Origin: Peptoniphilaceae bacterium | GTDB taxonomy: Bacteria; Bacillota; Clostridia; Tissierellales; Peptoniphilaceae | Length of the DNA stretch: 19,315 bases | NCBI GenBank assembly: GCA_030152565.1 | Contig: JASLJE010000053.1 | Coordinates: 1 to 19,315 of the forward strand | Direction: 5' to 3' | Shown: positions 6,868-14,068 of the stretch, piece by piece | How positions within the stretch are numbered: the first letter of the stretch is position 1 | How the letters are laid out: each line of letters opens with the position of its first letter | Notes under the pieces: model-generated | What the model was told of the DNA's origin: nothing | Seen by the model: only the letters and a program-made list of their open reading frames with translations | Database searches by the model: none | Program-made: the position numbers and the translations under genes

Positions 6868-7319
6868 TTTTCTTTATACATAGTTATGGACGATTCCACT
6901 ATGGTAAAGCCATTCTTTTCATAGAAGTAGTGGGAGGGAAAGGTCCTTATAGTGTTTAAGACTATAACATCGTAAATATCTGAATCAAAATAGTCGTCTA
7001 TGGCCTCTAAAAATTTAGATCCTATATTTTGATTTTGAAGCTTACTATCCACACATATATCTTCAATTCTTAGGTACTTGGACCTGTAGGACGAAATCGG
7101 TATTATCAAGGCCATGGCTACAACTCTATCATTTTTCCTATAGGCTAAAAATATATTTTCATCTATAAAGTTTTCAAAATATTCTATTAGATAGTCCTTT
7201 TCCAATTCGTCTTCCCAGGGCTCTTCCCCATAGGTATACTGATAAAAGTCTGCCACCTCTTCCAATATTTTCCCATCCTTCTTCTCCACTCTAAATATTT
7301 CAAAATTGTCTTTTTTCAT
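6864..7319 (-). CDS. GNAT-family N-acetyltransferase
   Basis: A 151-residue acetyl-CoA-dependent acetyltransferase of the GNAT fold; the acceptor cannot be predicted. The core is visible as strand RIEDICVDSKLQ, the acetyl-CoA-binding motif A QNQNIGSKFLEAI near residues 94-106 (Q-x-x-x-x-G-S form), strand DVIVLNT, and the C-terminal FYEKNGFTIVESSITMYKEK, a standard GNAT ending. The N-terminal helix with WEDELEKDYLIEYF is acidic. The ATG has a strong AAGGAGGGA site 7-8 bases upstream. The gene is monocistronic, divergent from the iron importer and convergent with the VTT gene, sharing one hairpin. Confidence 0.9.
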   Translation of the reverse strand: MKKDNFEIFRVEKKDGKILEEVADFYQYTYGEEPWEDELEKDYLIEYFENFIDENIFLAYRKNDRVVAMALIIPISSYRSKYLRIEDICVDSKLQNQNIGSKFLEAIDDYFDSDIYDVIVLNTIRTFPSHYFYEKNGFTIVESSITMYKEK

Positions 7320-7346
7320 AAAATCTATCCCTCCTTATTTTTTACC

Positions 7347-7357
7347 ATTATAGCACA
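7347..7357 (-). promoter_or_regulatory. Extended -10 promoter of the GNAT gene
   Basis: The coding strand carries TGTGCTATAAT, a perfect -10 with the upstream TG of an extended -10 promoter. A TTTACA lies 20 bases farther up, too distant to be a standard -35. The element ends 27 bases before the ATG. Confidence 0.65.
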
Positions 7358-7397
7358 CTACTAGGCCTATGCTGTAAAAAAACTTTCCCACTATATA

Positions 7398-7434
7398 TTG
7401 ACTTTAAAGTTAAAGCATGCTAACTTTAAGTTAG
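7398..7434 (+). promoter_or_regulatory. Promoter and nested palindromic operator of the iron-siderophore importer
   Basis: A -35 TTGACT is followed 17 bases later by a weak -10 TAACTT. Three symmetries overlap it: ACTTTAAAGT (7401-7410); TTAAAGTTA and its exact reverse complement TAACTTTAA separated by 8 bases (7404-7412 and 7421-7429); and the perfect 15-base palindrome CTAACTT-T-AAGTTAG (7420-7434). A dimeric repressor bound there would block polymerase. Iron-sensing Fur or DtxR/IdeR-type regulators are the expected class; which one is not decidable from this sequence. Another possible -10, TACACT, lies at 7437-7442. Confidence 0.65.
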
Positions 7435-7459
7435 TTTACACTAATAATTAGGAGTACAT

Positions 7460-8407
7460 ATGAAAAACAAATTACTATTTTTTATTTTACTAGTACTCTC
7501 AGTCCTTTCTCTTTTTGTAGGAGTTAATGACCTGGGAGTAAAGGATTTATTGACAGGCCTTTCACCTGATCAAGTAAATTTAATCTGGCAGATTAGAATA
7601 CCTAGACTTATAAGTATTTTATTTGCCGGCATGGCCATGAGCATATCAGGCTTGATCATGCAGAAGATTAGCCAAAATAAGTTTGTTTCTCCTTCTACTT
7701 CAGCAACTGTAGACTCGGCAAAGTTCGGTTTATTAATGGCCATAGTGGTCTTAAAAACCAACTCCCTTTTTATAAGGATGGTTTCAGCCTTTATCTTTTC
7801 CCTGCTGGGAACTTATTTATTTATGAAACTAATAAGAAAGATAAAGATAAAAAACCAGGTGATGATCCCCTTAATAGGGATTATTCTAGGTGGAATAATT
7901 GATTCCATCAGCACCTTTCTAGCCTATCAAAATGATGTTATACAAAATGTATCGTCCTGGCTCCAAGGTGACTTTTCCATGATCATCAAGGGAAGATATG
8001 AACTTTTATTTATCAGCCTGCCTCTCTTGGCCCTAAGCCTGGCCTATGCCAATAGGTTTACTGTAGCCGGTATGGGAGAGGACCTATCGACCAATCTAGG
8101 TCTCAACTATAAGCAGGTGGTAAATGTTGGACTTTTCATAGTATCACTCCTGTCGTCAATAGTTATAATAACCGTGGGTAAAATCCCCTTTGTAGGGCTG
8201 ATTATCCCAAATATTGTAAGTATGATCAAGGGAGATAATATGGAGGATATAGTGGTTACAACCGCTCTTTTCGGGGCGCTTTTCCTTTTAATATCCGACC
8301 TAATTAGTAGGATAATCCTCTTCCCCTATGAACTATCCATCAGTCTAACAGTAGGAATAATAGGAAGTGTTGTCTTTTTAATACTTCTATCCAAGGAGCT
8401 TAAGTGA
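7460..8407 (+). CDS. yclN: Iron-siderophore ABC transporter permease 1 (FecCD family)
   Basis: First membrane subunit of a ferric-siderophore importer of the FecCD/BtuC class. It is 315 residues long and very hydrophobic, with about nine or ten helices. Family landmarks are the early QIRIPRLISILFAGMAMSISGLIMQ stretch (residues 44-68 region), the following PSTSATVDSAKFG, and the ATPase-contacting loop with GMGEDLSTNLGLNY near residues 203-216. GKIPFVGLIIPNIV near 240-253 also matches. The ATG follows AGGAG. The order permease-permease-ATPase-binding protein equals B. subtilis yclNOPQ and Campylobacter ceuBCDE. The promoter lies under a palindromic operator, implying repression when iron is plentiful. 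Confidence 0.93.
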   Translation: MKNKLLFFILLVLSVLSLFVGVNDLGVKDLLTGLSPDQVNLIWQIRIPRLISILFAGMAMSISGLIMQKISQNKFVSPSTSATVDSAKFGLLMAIVVLKTNSLFIRMVSAFIFSLLGTYLFMKLIRKIKIKNQVMIPLIGIILGGIIDSISTFLAYQNDVIQNVSSWLQGDFSMIIKGRYELLFISLPLLALSLAYANRFTVAGMGEDLSTNLGLNYKQVVNVGLFIVSLLSSIVIITVGKIPFVGLIIPNIVSMIKGDNMEDIVVTTALFGALFLLISDLISRIILFPYELSISLTVGIIGSVVFLILLSKELK

Positions 8408-9357
8408 TGAGAAAAAATAAGAAGAGAATAATTTTTCTGGCCCTTTTAAGTCTGGGCCTGGCCCTAGCCTTTGTCCTTATAGGACTAACTAGGGATAATT
8501 ATAGCTATCTTTTAAGCCTGAGATTGCCCAAGGTCCTGGCCATAGTTATAACAGCTATAGCTACGGCCTTTGCCACCAGCATTTTTCAAACTATTGCAAA
8601 TAACCCAATCCTAACTCCCAGTATACTGGGCCTGGATTCCCTATATTTACTGATTCAAACCCTGGTAGTATTCTACTTTGGTTCATCTAGTATCTTTGTA
8701 ATAAATAAAAATGTTAACTTCTTTACTGCCCTTATCCTCATGATTGTTATGGCCAGTTTAATCTATGGCTATATCCTAAAGAGAAATAAGGACAATTTAA
8801 TGAAGTTACTCCTGGTGGGTATGGTACTTAGCAGCCTTTTCTCCAGTATATCTTCCTTTCTACAGATGGTCATAGACCCTAATGAATTTTTGATTATACA
8901 GGATAAAATGTTTGCTTCCTTCAACAATGTAAATACAAAAATCCTGGCCTTGGCCAGTTTGATAGTAATAGTTTCTAGCACATATGTATTTTTAAACAAT
9001 AAAACACTGGATGTCTTAAATTTAGGAAGGGACAATGCCATCAACCTGGGCATAGACTATGAAAAAACCGTAAGGATTCTACTTTTCCAAGTAGTTGTCC
9101 TAGTCTCTGTATCCACGGCCCTGGTGGGTCCCATAACCTTTTTAGGCCTATTAATTGTAAACTTAGCCAGACATCTAAGCCGGGACTATGGCCACAGTCA
9201 ATTACTAATTACTTCCTCCCTACTGGCTATAATTGCCCTTTTAGCAGGACAGTTAATAGCAGAGAGGATCCTTAATTTTTCAGTGCCCATATCCATAATT
9301 ATTAATTTCTTGGGAGGTATATATTTTATCTACCTTCTAGTAAAGGAGAGCCTATGA
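8407..9357 (+). CDS. yclO: Iron-siderophore ABC transporter permease 2 (FecCD family)
   Basis: Second FecCD-type membrane subunit, forming a heterodimer with the preceding permease. It is about 316 residues, with a basic start MRKNKKR and many hydrophobic helices. Landmarks are LRLPKVLAIVITAIATAFATSIFQTIANNPILTPSILGLDS (the R-x-P and N-P-I-L-x-x-P-x-x-L-G motifs) and GRDNAINLGIDYEKTV, the coupling-loop sequence. VGPITFLGLLIVNLARH near residues 238-254 also fits. I chose the ATG at 8407, with AAGGAG eight bases upstream; it overlaps the previous stop by one base. A GTG one codon earlier (8404) is also possible. Its stop overlaps the ATPase gene by four bases, indicating tight coupling. Confidence 0.93.
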   Translation: MRKNKKRIIFLALLSLGLALAFVLIGLTRDNYSYLLSLRLPKVLAIVITAIATAFATSIFQTIANNPILTPSILGLDSLYLLIQTLVVFYFGSSSIFVINKNVNFFTALILMIVMASLIYGYILKRNKDNLMKLLLVGMVLSSLFSSISSFLQMVIDPNEFLIIQDKMFASFNNVNTKILALASLIVIVSSTYVFLNNKTLDVLNLGRDNAINLGIDYEKTVRILLFQVVVLVSVSTALVGPITFLGLLIVNLARHLSRDYGHSQLLITSSLLAIIALLAGQLIAERILNFSVPISIIINFLGGIYFIYLLVKESL

Positions 9358-10109
9358 TTGAGATTAAAAACATTTCCAAACAATATAATAATAAGATGGT
9401 CCTAGATGACGTCTCCCTGACAATAAAAGACAGGGCCATCACAACCTTTATAGGGGCCAATGGGGCTGGTAAGTCCACCCTTTTATCCATCATGTCCAGA
9501 CTGGTAGACCAGGACCAAGGATCTATAGTCGTAGATGGCAAGGATATAGGCCAATGGGATAGTAAGGACTTATCCAGAAAAATCTCCATCCTCCGCCAAA
9601 CTAATAATATTAATATGAAGCTGACCATAAGGGAACTGGTTTCTTTCGGCCGCTTCCCCCACTCCCATGGCAGGCTTAATGAAGAGGATGAAAAAATCAT
9701 AGACAGGTCCCTAAAATATCTTAAGTTGGACGACATAGCTGACAAGTATATAGACCAACTAAGTGGGGGACAAAGGCAAAGGGCCTATATAGCCATGGTC
9801 ATGGCCCAGGATACAGAATACATCTTCCTGGATGAGCCCTTAAATAACCTGGATATGAAACACTCAGTGGAAATCATGCAGATCCTACAAAACATGGTAA
9901 GAGACTTTAATAAGACCATAGTAATAGTTATCCACGATATAAACTTTGCTTCCAAGTACTCAGACTATATCGTGGCCCTAAAGGATGGCAGGCTAGTAGA
10001 AAATGGACATACACACAAGATTATTGATAAGAAAATATTAAAAAATATATTTGACCTGGACTTTCATATCCAAAATACAGATGATATGAAACTCTGCGTC
10101 TACTATTGA
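9354..10109 (+). CDS. yclP: Iron-siderophore ABC transporter ATP-binding protein
   Basis: This cytoplasmic ATPase subunit energises siderophore import. All ABC motifs are intact: Walker A GANGAGKST (34-42), Q-loop Gln82, signature LSGGQ (136-140) followed by RQRAYIAMVMAQ, Walker B YIFLDEP (156-162), D-loop NNLD (164-167) and the switch His194. The Q-loop region and FGRFPHSHGRL (98-108) are typical of FecE/FepC-type iron transporters. It is 251 residues, the usual length. The ATG overlaps the permease stop (ATGA), and the binding-protein gene follows 10 bases later. Confidence 0.95.
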   Translation: MIEIKNISKQYNNKMVLDDVSLTIKDRAITTFIGANGAGKSTLLSIMSRLVDQDQGSIVVDGKDIGQWDSKDLSRKISILRQTNNINMKLTIRELVSFGRFPHSHGRLNEEDEKIIDRSLKYLKLDDIADKYIDQLSGGQRQRAYIAMVMAQDTEYIFLDEPLNNLDMKHSVEIMQILQNMVRDFNKTIVIVIHDINFASKYSDYIVALKDGRLVENGHTHKIIDKKILKNIFDLDFHIQNTDDMKLCVYY

Positions 10110-10119
10110 GAGGTAAATT

Positions 10120-11055
10120 ATGAGAAAAAATATTAAAGGACTAATGATTACTGCCCTACTTGGTCTGGCTCTTTTAGCCGGCTGTGGAAGTGGGGACAAG
10201 AAGGTGGAAGACAAGAAGGAAACAGCCCTAGTTGTAGAACACGAAATGGGTACTACCCAATTAGACAAGACTCCAGAAAAAATAGTTGCCTTTGACTATG
10301 GTACTATTGAAAACTTAGACTTGATGGGAGTAGACATTATAGGCCTTCCTAAGAAGACCCTACCTGACAACCTGGACAAGTACAAGGACGATAAGTACGC
10401 CGATGTAGGTGGCTTAAAGGAACCTAACTTTGAAAAAATCCACGAATTAAAGCCTGATTTAATTATAATCTCAGCTAGACAGGCAGACATGTATGAAGAC
10501 TTCCAAAAGATTGCTCCAACCCTATATTTGACAATTGATGGATCAAAATACATGGAAGACTTTAAAGCCAATGTAGGCCGTCTAGAAACCATCTTTGGTA
10601 AAAATGAAGACCTGGAAAAGGGGCTTGTAGAAATTGAAGACAAGCTAGGCCAAATTAAAAAAGCAGCTGAAGGCGGTAAGAACGCCCTATTTATCATGAC
10701 CAATGACGGCAGTATCAGCGCCTATGGCAAGGGATCAAGATTTGCCCTAGTCCACAATGAAATGAATATACCAGCTGCTGATGAAAATATCGAAGTTAGC
10801 GGCCACGGCCAAAAGGTAGCCTATGAATACATTAAAAAGATTGACCCTGACTATCTTTTTGTAATGGATAGGGCTGCCATAGTAGGCGGAGACAACAAGG
10901 CTACTGACATGTTGAAAAACGATATAATCGACAGCACTAAGGCAGCCAAGGAAGGCCATATAGTATACCTTACTTCACCTGCCTGGTATGTAGGTGCTGG
11001 AGGAATTGAATCTACCAACATCATGATAGATGACCTGGTAAATTCCTATAAATAA
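10120..11055 (+). CDS. yclQ: Ferric-siderophore-binding lipoprotein, YclQ/CeuE type
   Basis: This is the membrane-anchored extracytoplasmic receptor of the importer. The signal peptide has a lipobox, LLAG-Cys22. The class III periplasmic-binding fold has PEKIVAFDYGTIENLDLMG (N-terminal lobe) and KPDLIIISARQ, then the FatB/CeuE-like AYGKGSRFALVHNEMNIPAADENIEVSGHGQ region. Three residues known to matter in Campylobacter CeuE have exact counterparts: His229, Arg251 (in MDRAA) and Tyr290 (in SPAWY). The His-Tyr spacing of 61 is the same as His227-Tyr288 in CeuE. That predicts binding of tetradentate catecholate iron complexes with the two side chains completing the metal shell. The ribosome site is GAGAGG. 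At 311 residues it is full length. A bidirectional terminator follows. Confidence 0.94.
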   Translation: MRKNIKGLMITALLGLALLAGCGSGDKKVEDKKETALVVEHEMGTTQLDKTPEKIVAFDYGTIENLDLMGVDIIGLPKKTLPDNLDKYKDDKYADVGGLKEPNFEKIHELKPDLIIISARQADMYEDFQKIAPTLYLTIDGSKYMEDFKANVGRLETIFGKNEDLEKGLVEIEDKLGQIKKAAEGGKNALFIMTNDGSISAYGKGSRFALVHNEMNIPAADENIEVSGHGQKVAYEYIKKIDPDYLFVMDRAAIVGGDNKATDMLKNDIIDSTKAAKEGHIVYLTSPAWYVGAGGIESTNIMIDDLVNSYK

Positions 11056-11061
11056 GCATAA

Positions 11062-11095
11062 AAAGATAGATAGTACATATGTACTATCTATTTTC
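11062..11095. terminator. Bidirectional terminator between yclQ and engB
   Basis: A perfect 26-base palindrome: arm ATAGATAGTACAT at 11066-11078 and its exact complement at 11079-11091. It is followed by TTTTCTTTT on the plus strand. On the minus strand a short T tract (CTTTTTATG) follows. The engB stop codon (11086-11084) lies inside the right arm. It separates two convergent operons. Confidence 0.85.
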
Positions 11096-11674
11096 TTTTG
11101 CCCCTTCTATTAGGCTGTATATTTTTTCCCTATTTTCCTTGGTTTCTGAAGAATAAGGAATAATTAAGTTCCTGTCTTCTATCCCCAACTTTTGGGCAAC
11201 AATTTTTATGTGTTGTTGAAGCCTGGACTTGCCAATCTTATCCAACTTGGTAGCTATTACATAGCCTGTAAAACCTGAGTGGAGAATCCACTCATACATC
11301 ATCAGGTCATGGTCAGTAGGTTCGTGTCTTAGGTCTACTAAGAGTACAACCTCACTTAGACTTTCCCTATTTACCAAGTAGGTATCTATAATCTTGGCCC
11401 ATAGGTCCTTGTCGCTCTTGGATACGGCAGCATAGCCATAGCCAGGAAGGTCTACCAACCTGAAATCATCATCTACCCTATAAAAGTTAATAGTCCTGGT
11501 CTTACCTGGTTTGGAACTGGTCCTGGCCAGGTTTTTTCTATTTACCAGGGAATTTATAAGAGAAGACTTGCCCACATTGGACCTGCCAGCAAAGGCAAGT
11601 TCAGTTAAACTGTCGTCTGGATACTGGTCTACAGTGGCAGCAATTCTTTCTAATTCTGCGTTTTTTATCTTCAT
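11084..11674 (-). CDS. engB: Ribosome biogenesis GTPase EngB/YsxC
   Basis: This is an essential-type TRAFAC GTPase that helps late assembly of the 50S ribosomal subunit. The motifs are G1 GRSNVGKS (30-37), the switch I region GKTRTINFY (57-65), G3 DLPGYG (75-80) and G4 TKLD (142-145). A YSSE-like G5 lies near residue 174. At 196 residues it has normal length. Only two bases separate the lon stop from the engB ATG, so its ribosome site lies inside the end of lon and translation is probably coupled. The lon-engB order is conserved in many Firmicutes. It is the last gene of the operon. Confidence 0.97.
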   Translation of the reverse strand: MKIKNAELERIAATVDQYPDDSLTELAFAGRSNVGKSSLINSLVNRKNLARTSSKPGKTRTINFYRVDDDFRLVDLPGYGYAAVSKSDKDLWAKIIDTYLVNRESLSEVVLLVDLRHEPTDHDLMMYEWILHSGFTGYVIATKLDKIGKSRLQQHIKIVAQKLGIEDRNLIIPYSSETKENREKIYSLIEGAKENR

Positions 11675-11676
11675 AT

Positions 11677-14013
11677 CTACTCCTCAAGTAGGGCCAGTTT
11701 AAGGACCTCACTAACCTCCTTCACAGGGTGGAAGGTAGTTTCCTTTCTAACTGACTCTGGTATTTCATCTAAATCTCTCTTGTTGGCATAAGGGATAATA
11801 ATCTCCTTGATACCATACCTATTGGCCGCTAGAACCTTCTCCTTTAGACCTCCTATAGGAAGAACCCTTCCCCTAATAGTAACCTCTCCTGTCATGGCTA
11901 TATCCTTTCTAACCTTTTTCTTGGTCAAGCTGGATACCATGGCAGTGGTCATGGTTATACCTGCAGATGGTCCATCCTTAGGAGTCGCCCCTTCTGGAAC
12001 GTGGACATGAAGGTCTATTTTTTCATGGAAGTCTTGGGATAGGCCATACTCATCTGTATTGGACCTGATAAAGGATAGGGCTGCCATAGCCGATTCCTTC
12101 ATAACATCTCCCAAGGATCCTGTAAGCTGGATTTTTCCTGTCCCAGGCATTTTATTTACCTCAATTTGAAGGATTTCTCCCCCAACTGAAGTCCAGGCTA
12201 GGCCTGTTACAACACCTATTTCTGGCTCCTTAATATAGTCGTCATCCATAATTAACTCTGGACCTAAAAAGTCCACATAGTTTCTCAGGCTAACTCCTAC
12301 CTTGTTACAGTCTTCCTCAACTATCTTCATGGCTGCCTTTCTACAAACCTTAGCCACATATCTCTCTAGGTTTCTAACTCCAGCCTCTCTCGTATAGTTG
12401 TTAATAATCTTTCTAATAACCCCATCAGAAATACTGATTTGACTCTTATCCAGACCGTGTTCCTCTATTTGCTTAGGAACCAAGTGCTTCTTAGCTATAT
12501 TAAACTTCTCTTCAGAAGTGTAACCACTAATACTTATAACCTCCATCCTGTCCAGTAGGGCTTGAGGTATAGTGGATGTGGAATTGGCTGTGGTTACAAA
12601 CATAACTTGGGATAGGTCTAAAGGTATTTCTATATACCTGTCCATAAATTCATCATTTTGGTTAGGGTCTAGAACCTCCAACATGGCTGAAGATGGATCT
12701 GCCCTATAGTCAGAAGATAATTTGTCTATCTCGTCTAAAAGAAAGACCGGATTCATAGACTTGGCATTGGTCATGCTGGTAACTATCCTACCTGGCATGG
12801 ATCCTATATAGGTCCTTCTGTGACCTCTTATTTCAGATTCATCTGTAAGCCCCCCCAGTCTCATGGAAACATAGTTTCTATTCATAGACTCAGCTACAGA
12901 CCTGGCTATAGAGGTCTTACCAACTCCTGGAGGTCCTACCAAGCATAGGATGGATCCCTTCATGTCCTTCTTTAGTTTTCTTACAGAAATAAATTCCAAA
13001 ACCCTTTCCTTAACATCCTTTAGGCCATAGTGGTCCTGGTCCAAGACCTGTCTAGATTTTTTAATGTCTATCTTGTCTTCAGTATAAACTCCCCAAGGCA
13101 ATTCTAAAACATAGTCTAGGTAGGATCTTACCACATTTATTTCAGGTGATCCTGGAGCTATAAACTCCAATCTATTAAGTTCCTTAAGAAGATGGTCCTT
13201 AGAGTCCTCATCCAGGTCTATAGCGGCAATCTTTTCCCTATATTCTTCTATATAGTCGTCCTGGTCGGCTCCCTCTCCCAATTCAGACTTGATAATCTGC
13301 AATTGTTCCTTTAAATAATAGTCCTTTTGACTCTTATTTATAGTGTCCCTAACCTTCCTATTTATATCTTCTTCTATCTTTAATAACTCTATTTCCTTAC
13401 TGATTATTTCATGAATTAAGATTAATCTCTCATAGACATCAAGCTCATCTAGAACATCTTGGTAGGTTTTTAAGTCTAATTGTAGGTAGGATACTATAAC
13501 GTCAGCCAGTCTGGAAGGATTTTCAATCTCCTTTAAATTAAAGGCAACTTCCTTGGGGATTTCTTCCTTGGCTTCTAGATATACTTCCATATCCTTGATT
13601 ACAAGCCTTGCTATAGCCTCCATCTCAGGACTTAGCTTCATATCCTCATTATAGCTATATTCTATAGCCTTTACTGTAAACTCATTTTCCTTGTCCAAAT
13701 ATTCAATTATTTTAGCCCTGCTTTCGCCTTCTACTAAAACCCTAATATTTCCATTGCCCAATCTTATGGTTTGCTTAATATTGGCAACTATACCCATCTC
13801 GTAGATATCGTCTTCATCAGGCCACTCCACATTAGGGTCCTTTTGACCAGCTAAAATTATTTTGGAATCAGTCATCATGGCCTTTCTAATACTGGCCTTG
13901 GACTTTTCCCTGCCCACGTCAAAATGCATTACCATATGGGGATAAATCCAGATACCCCTTAGGGCAACCATGGGCAATTCAACCATGGATTCTTTATAAA
14001 TCTTATCTAGCAT
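11677..14013 (-). CDS. lon: ATP-dependent protease La (Lon)
   Basis: This cytoplasmic AAA+ serine protease degrades misfolded and selected regulatory proteins. The order is an N-terminal substrate-recognition domain (about 10-205), a central coiled-coil helix region (about 205-310), and an AAA+ module with Walker A GPPGVGKT (360-367), Walker B FLLDEID (424-430) and an EIRGHRRTYIGSMPG loop (394-408). The C-terminal protease domain has the Ser683-Lys726 dyad in PKDGPSAGITM and GGLKEKVLAA. The Ser-to-Lys distance of 43 equals that of E. coli Lon (679-722). The length of 778 is typical of LonA. AAGGAG precedes the ATG. An unusual hairpin lies between clpX and lon with no room for a promoter after it. 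Confidence 0.98.
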   Translation of the reverse strand: MLDKIYKESMVELPMVALRGIWIYPHMVMHFDVGREKSKASIRKAMMTDSKIILAGQKDPNVEWPDEDDIYEMGIVANIKQTIRLGNGNIRVLVEGESRAKIIEYLDKENEFTVKAIEYSYNEDMKLSPEMEAIARLVIKDMEVYLEAKEEIPKEVAFNLKEIENPSRLADVIVSYLQLDLKTYQDVLDELDVYERLILIHEIISKEIELLKIEEDINRKVRDTINKSQKDYYLKEQLQIIKSELGEGADQDDYIEEYREKIAAIDLDEDSKDHLLKELNRLEFIAPGSPEINVVRSYLDYVLELPWGVYTEDKIDIKKSRQVLDQDHYGLKDVKERVLEFISVRKLKKDMKGSILCLVGPPGVGKTSIARSVAESMNRNYVSMRLGGLTDESEIRGHRRTYIGSMPGRIVTSMTNAKSMNPVFLLDEIDKLSSDYRADPSSAMLEVLDPNQNDEFMDRYIEIPLDLSQVMFVTTANSTSTIPQALLDRMEVISISGYTSEEKFNIAKKHLVPKQIEEHGLDKSQISISDGVIRKIINNYTREAGVRNLERYVAKVCRKAAMKIVEEDCNKVGVSLRNYVDFLGPELIMDDDYIKEPEIGVVTGLAWTSVGGEILQIEVNKMPGTGKIQLTGSLGDVMKESAMAALSFIRSNTDEYGLSQDFHEKIDLHVHVPEGATPKDGPSAGITMTTAMVSSLTKKKVRKDIAMTGEVTIRGRVLPIGGLKEKVLAANRYGIKEIIIPYANKRDLDEIPESVRKETTFHPVKEVSEVLKLALLEE

Positions 14014-14029
14014 ATTTTCTCCTTATGTT

Positions 14030-14057
14030 TAAAACAACCGGTATAGCTACCGGTTGT
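14030..14057 (-). terminator. Hairpin between clpX and lon (weak terminator or attenuator)
   Basis: The coding strand has ACAACCGGTA, loop GCTA, TACCGGTTGT, a perfect 10-bp stem, then only TTTT before AAAC. It begins 12 bases after the clpX stop and ends 20 bases before the lon ATG; the lon ribosome site is in that gap. The short T tract suggests partial termination or an RNA-processing or stability element between co-transcribed genes. Confidence 0.65.
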
Positions 14058-14068
14058 CCAATTTATTA

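Noticed and set aside
7320..7459. Riboswitch or small RNA in the widest intergenic gap
   Set aside because: The gap is explained by two divergent promoters and the palindromic operator. The predicted leader of the iron operon is too short for a riboswitch.
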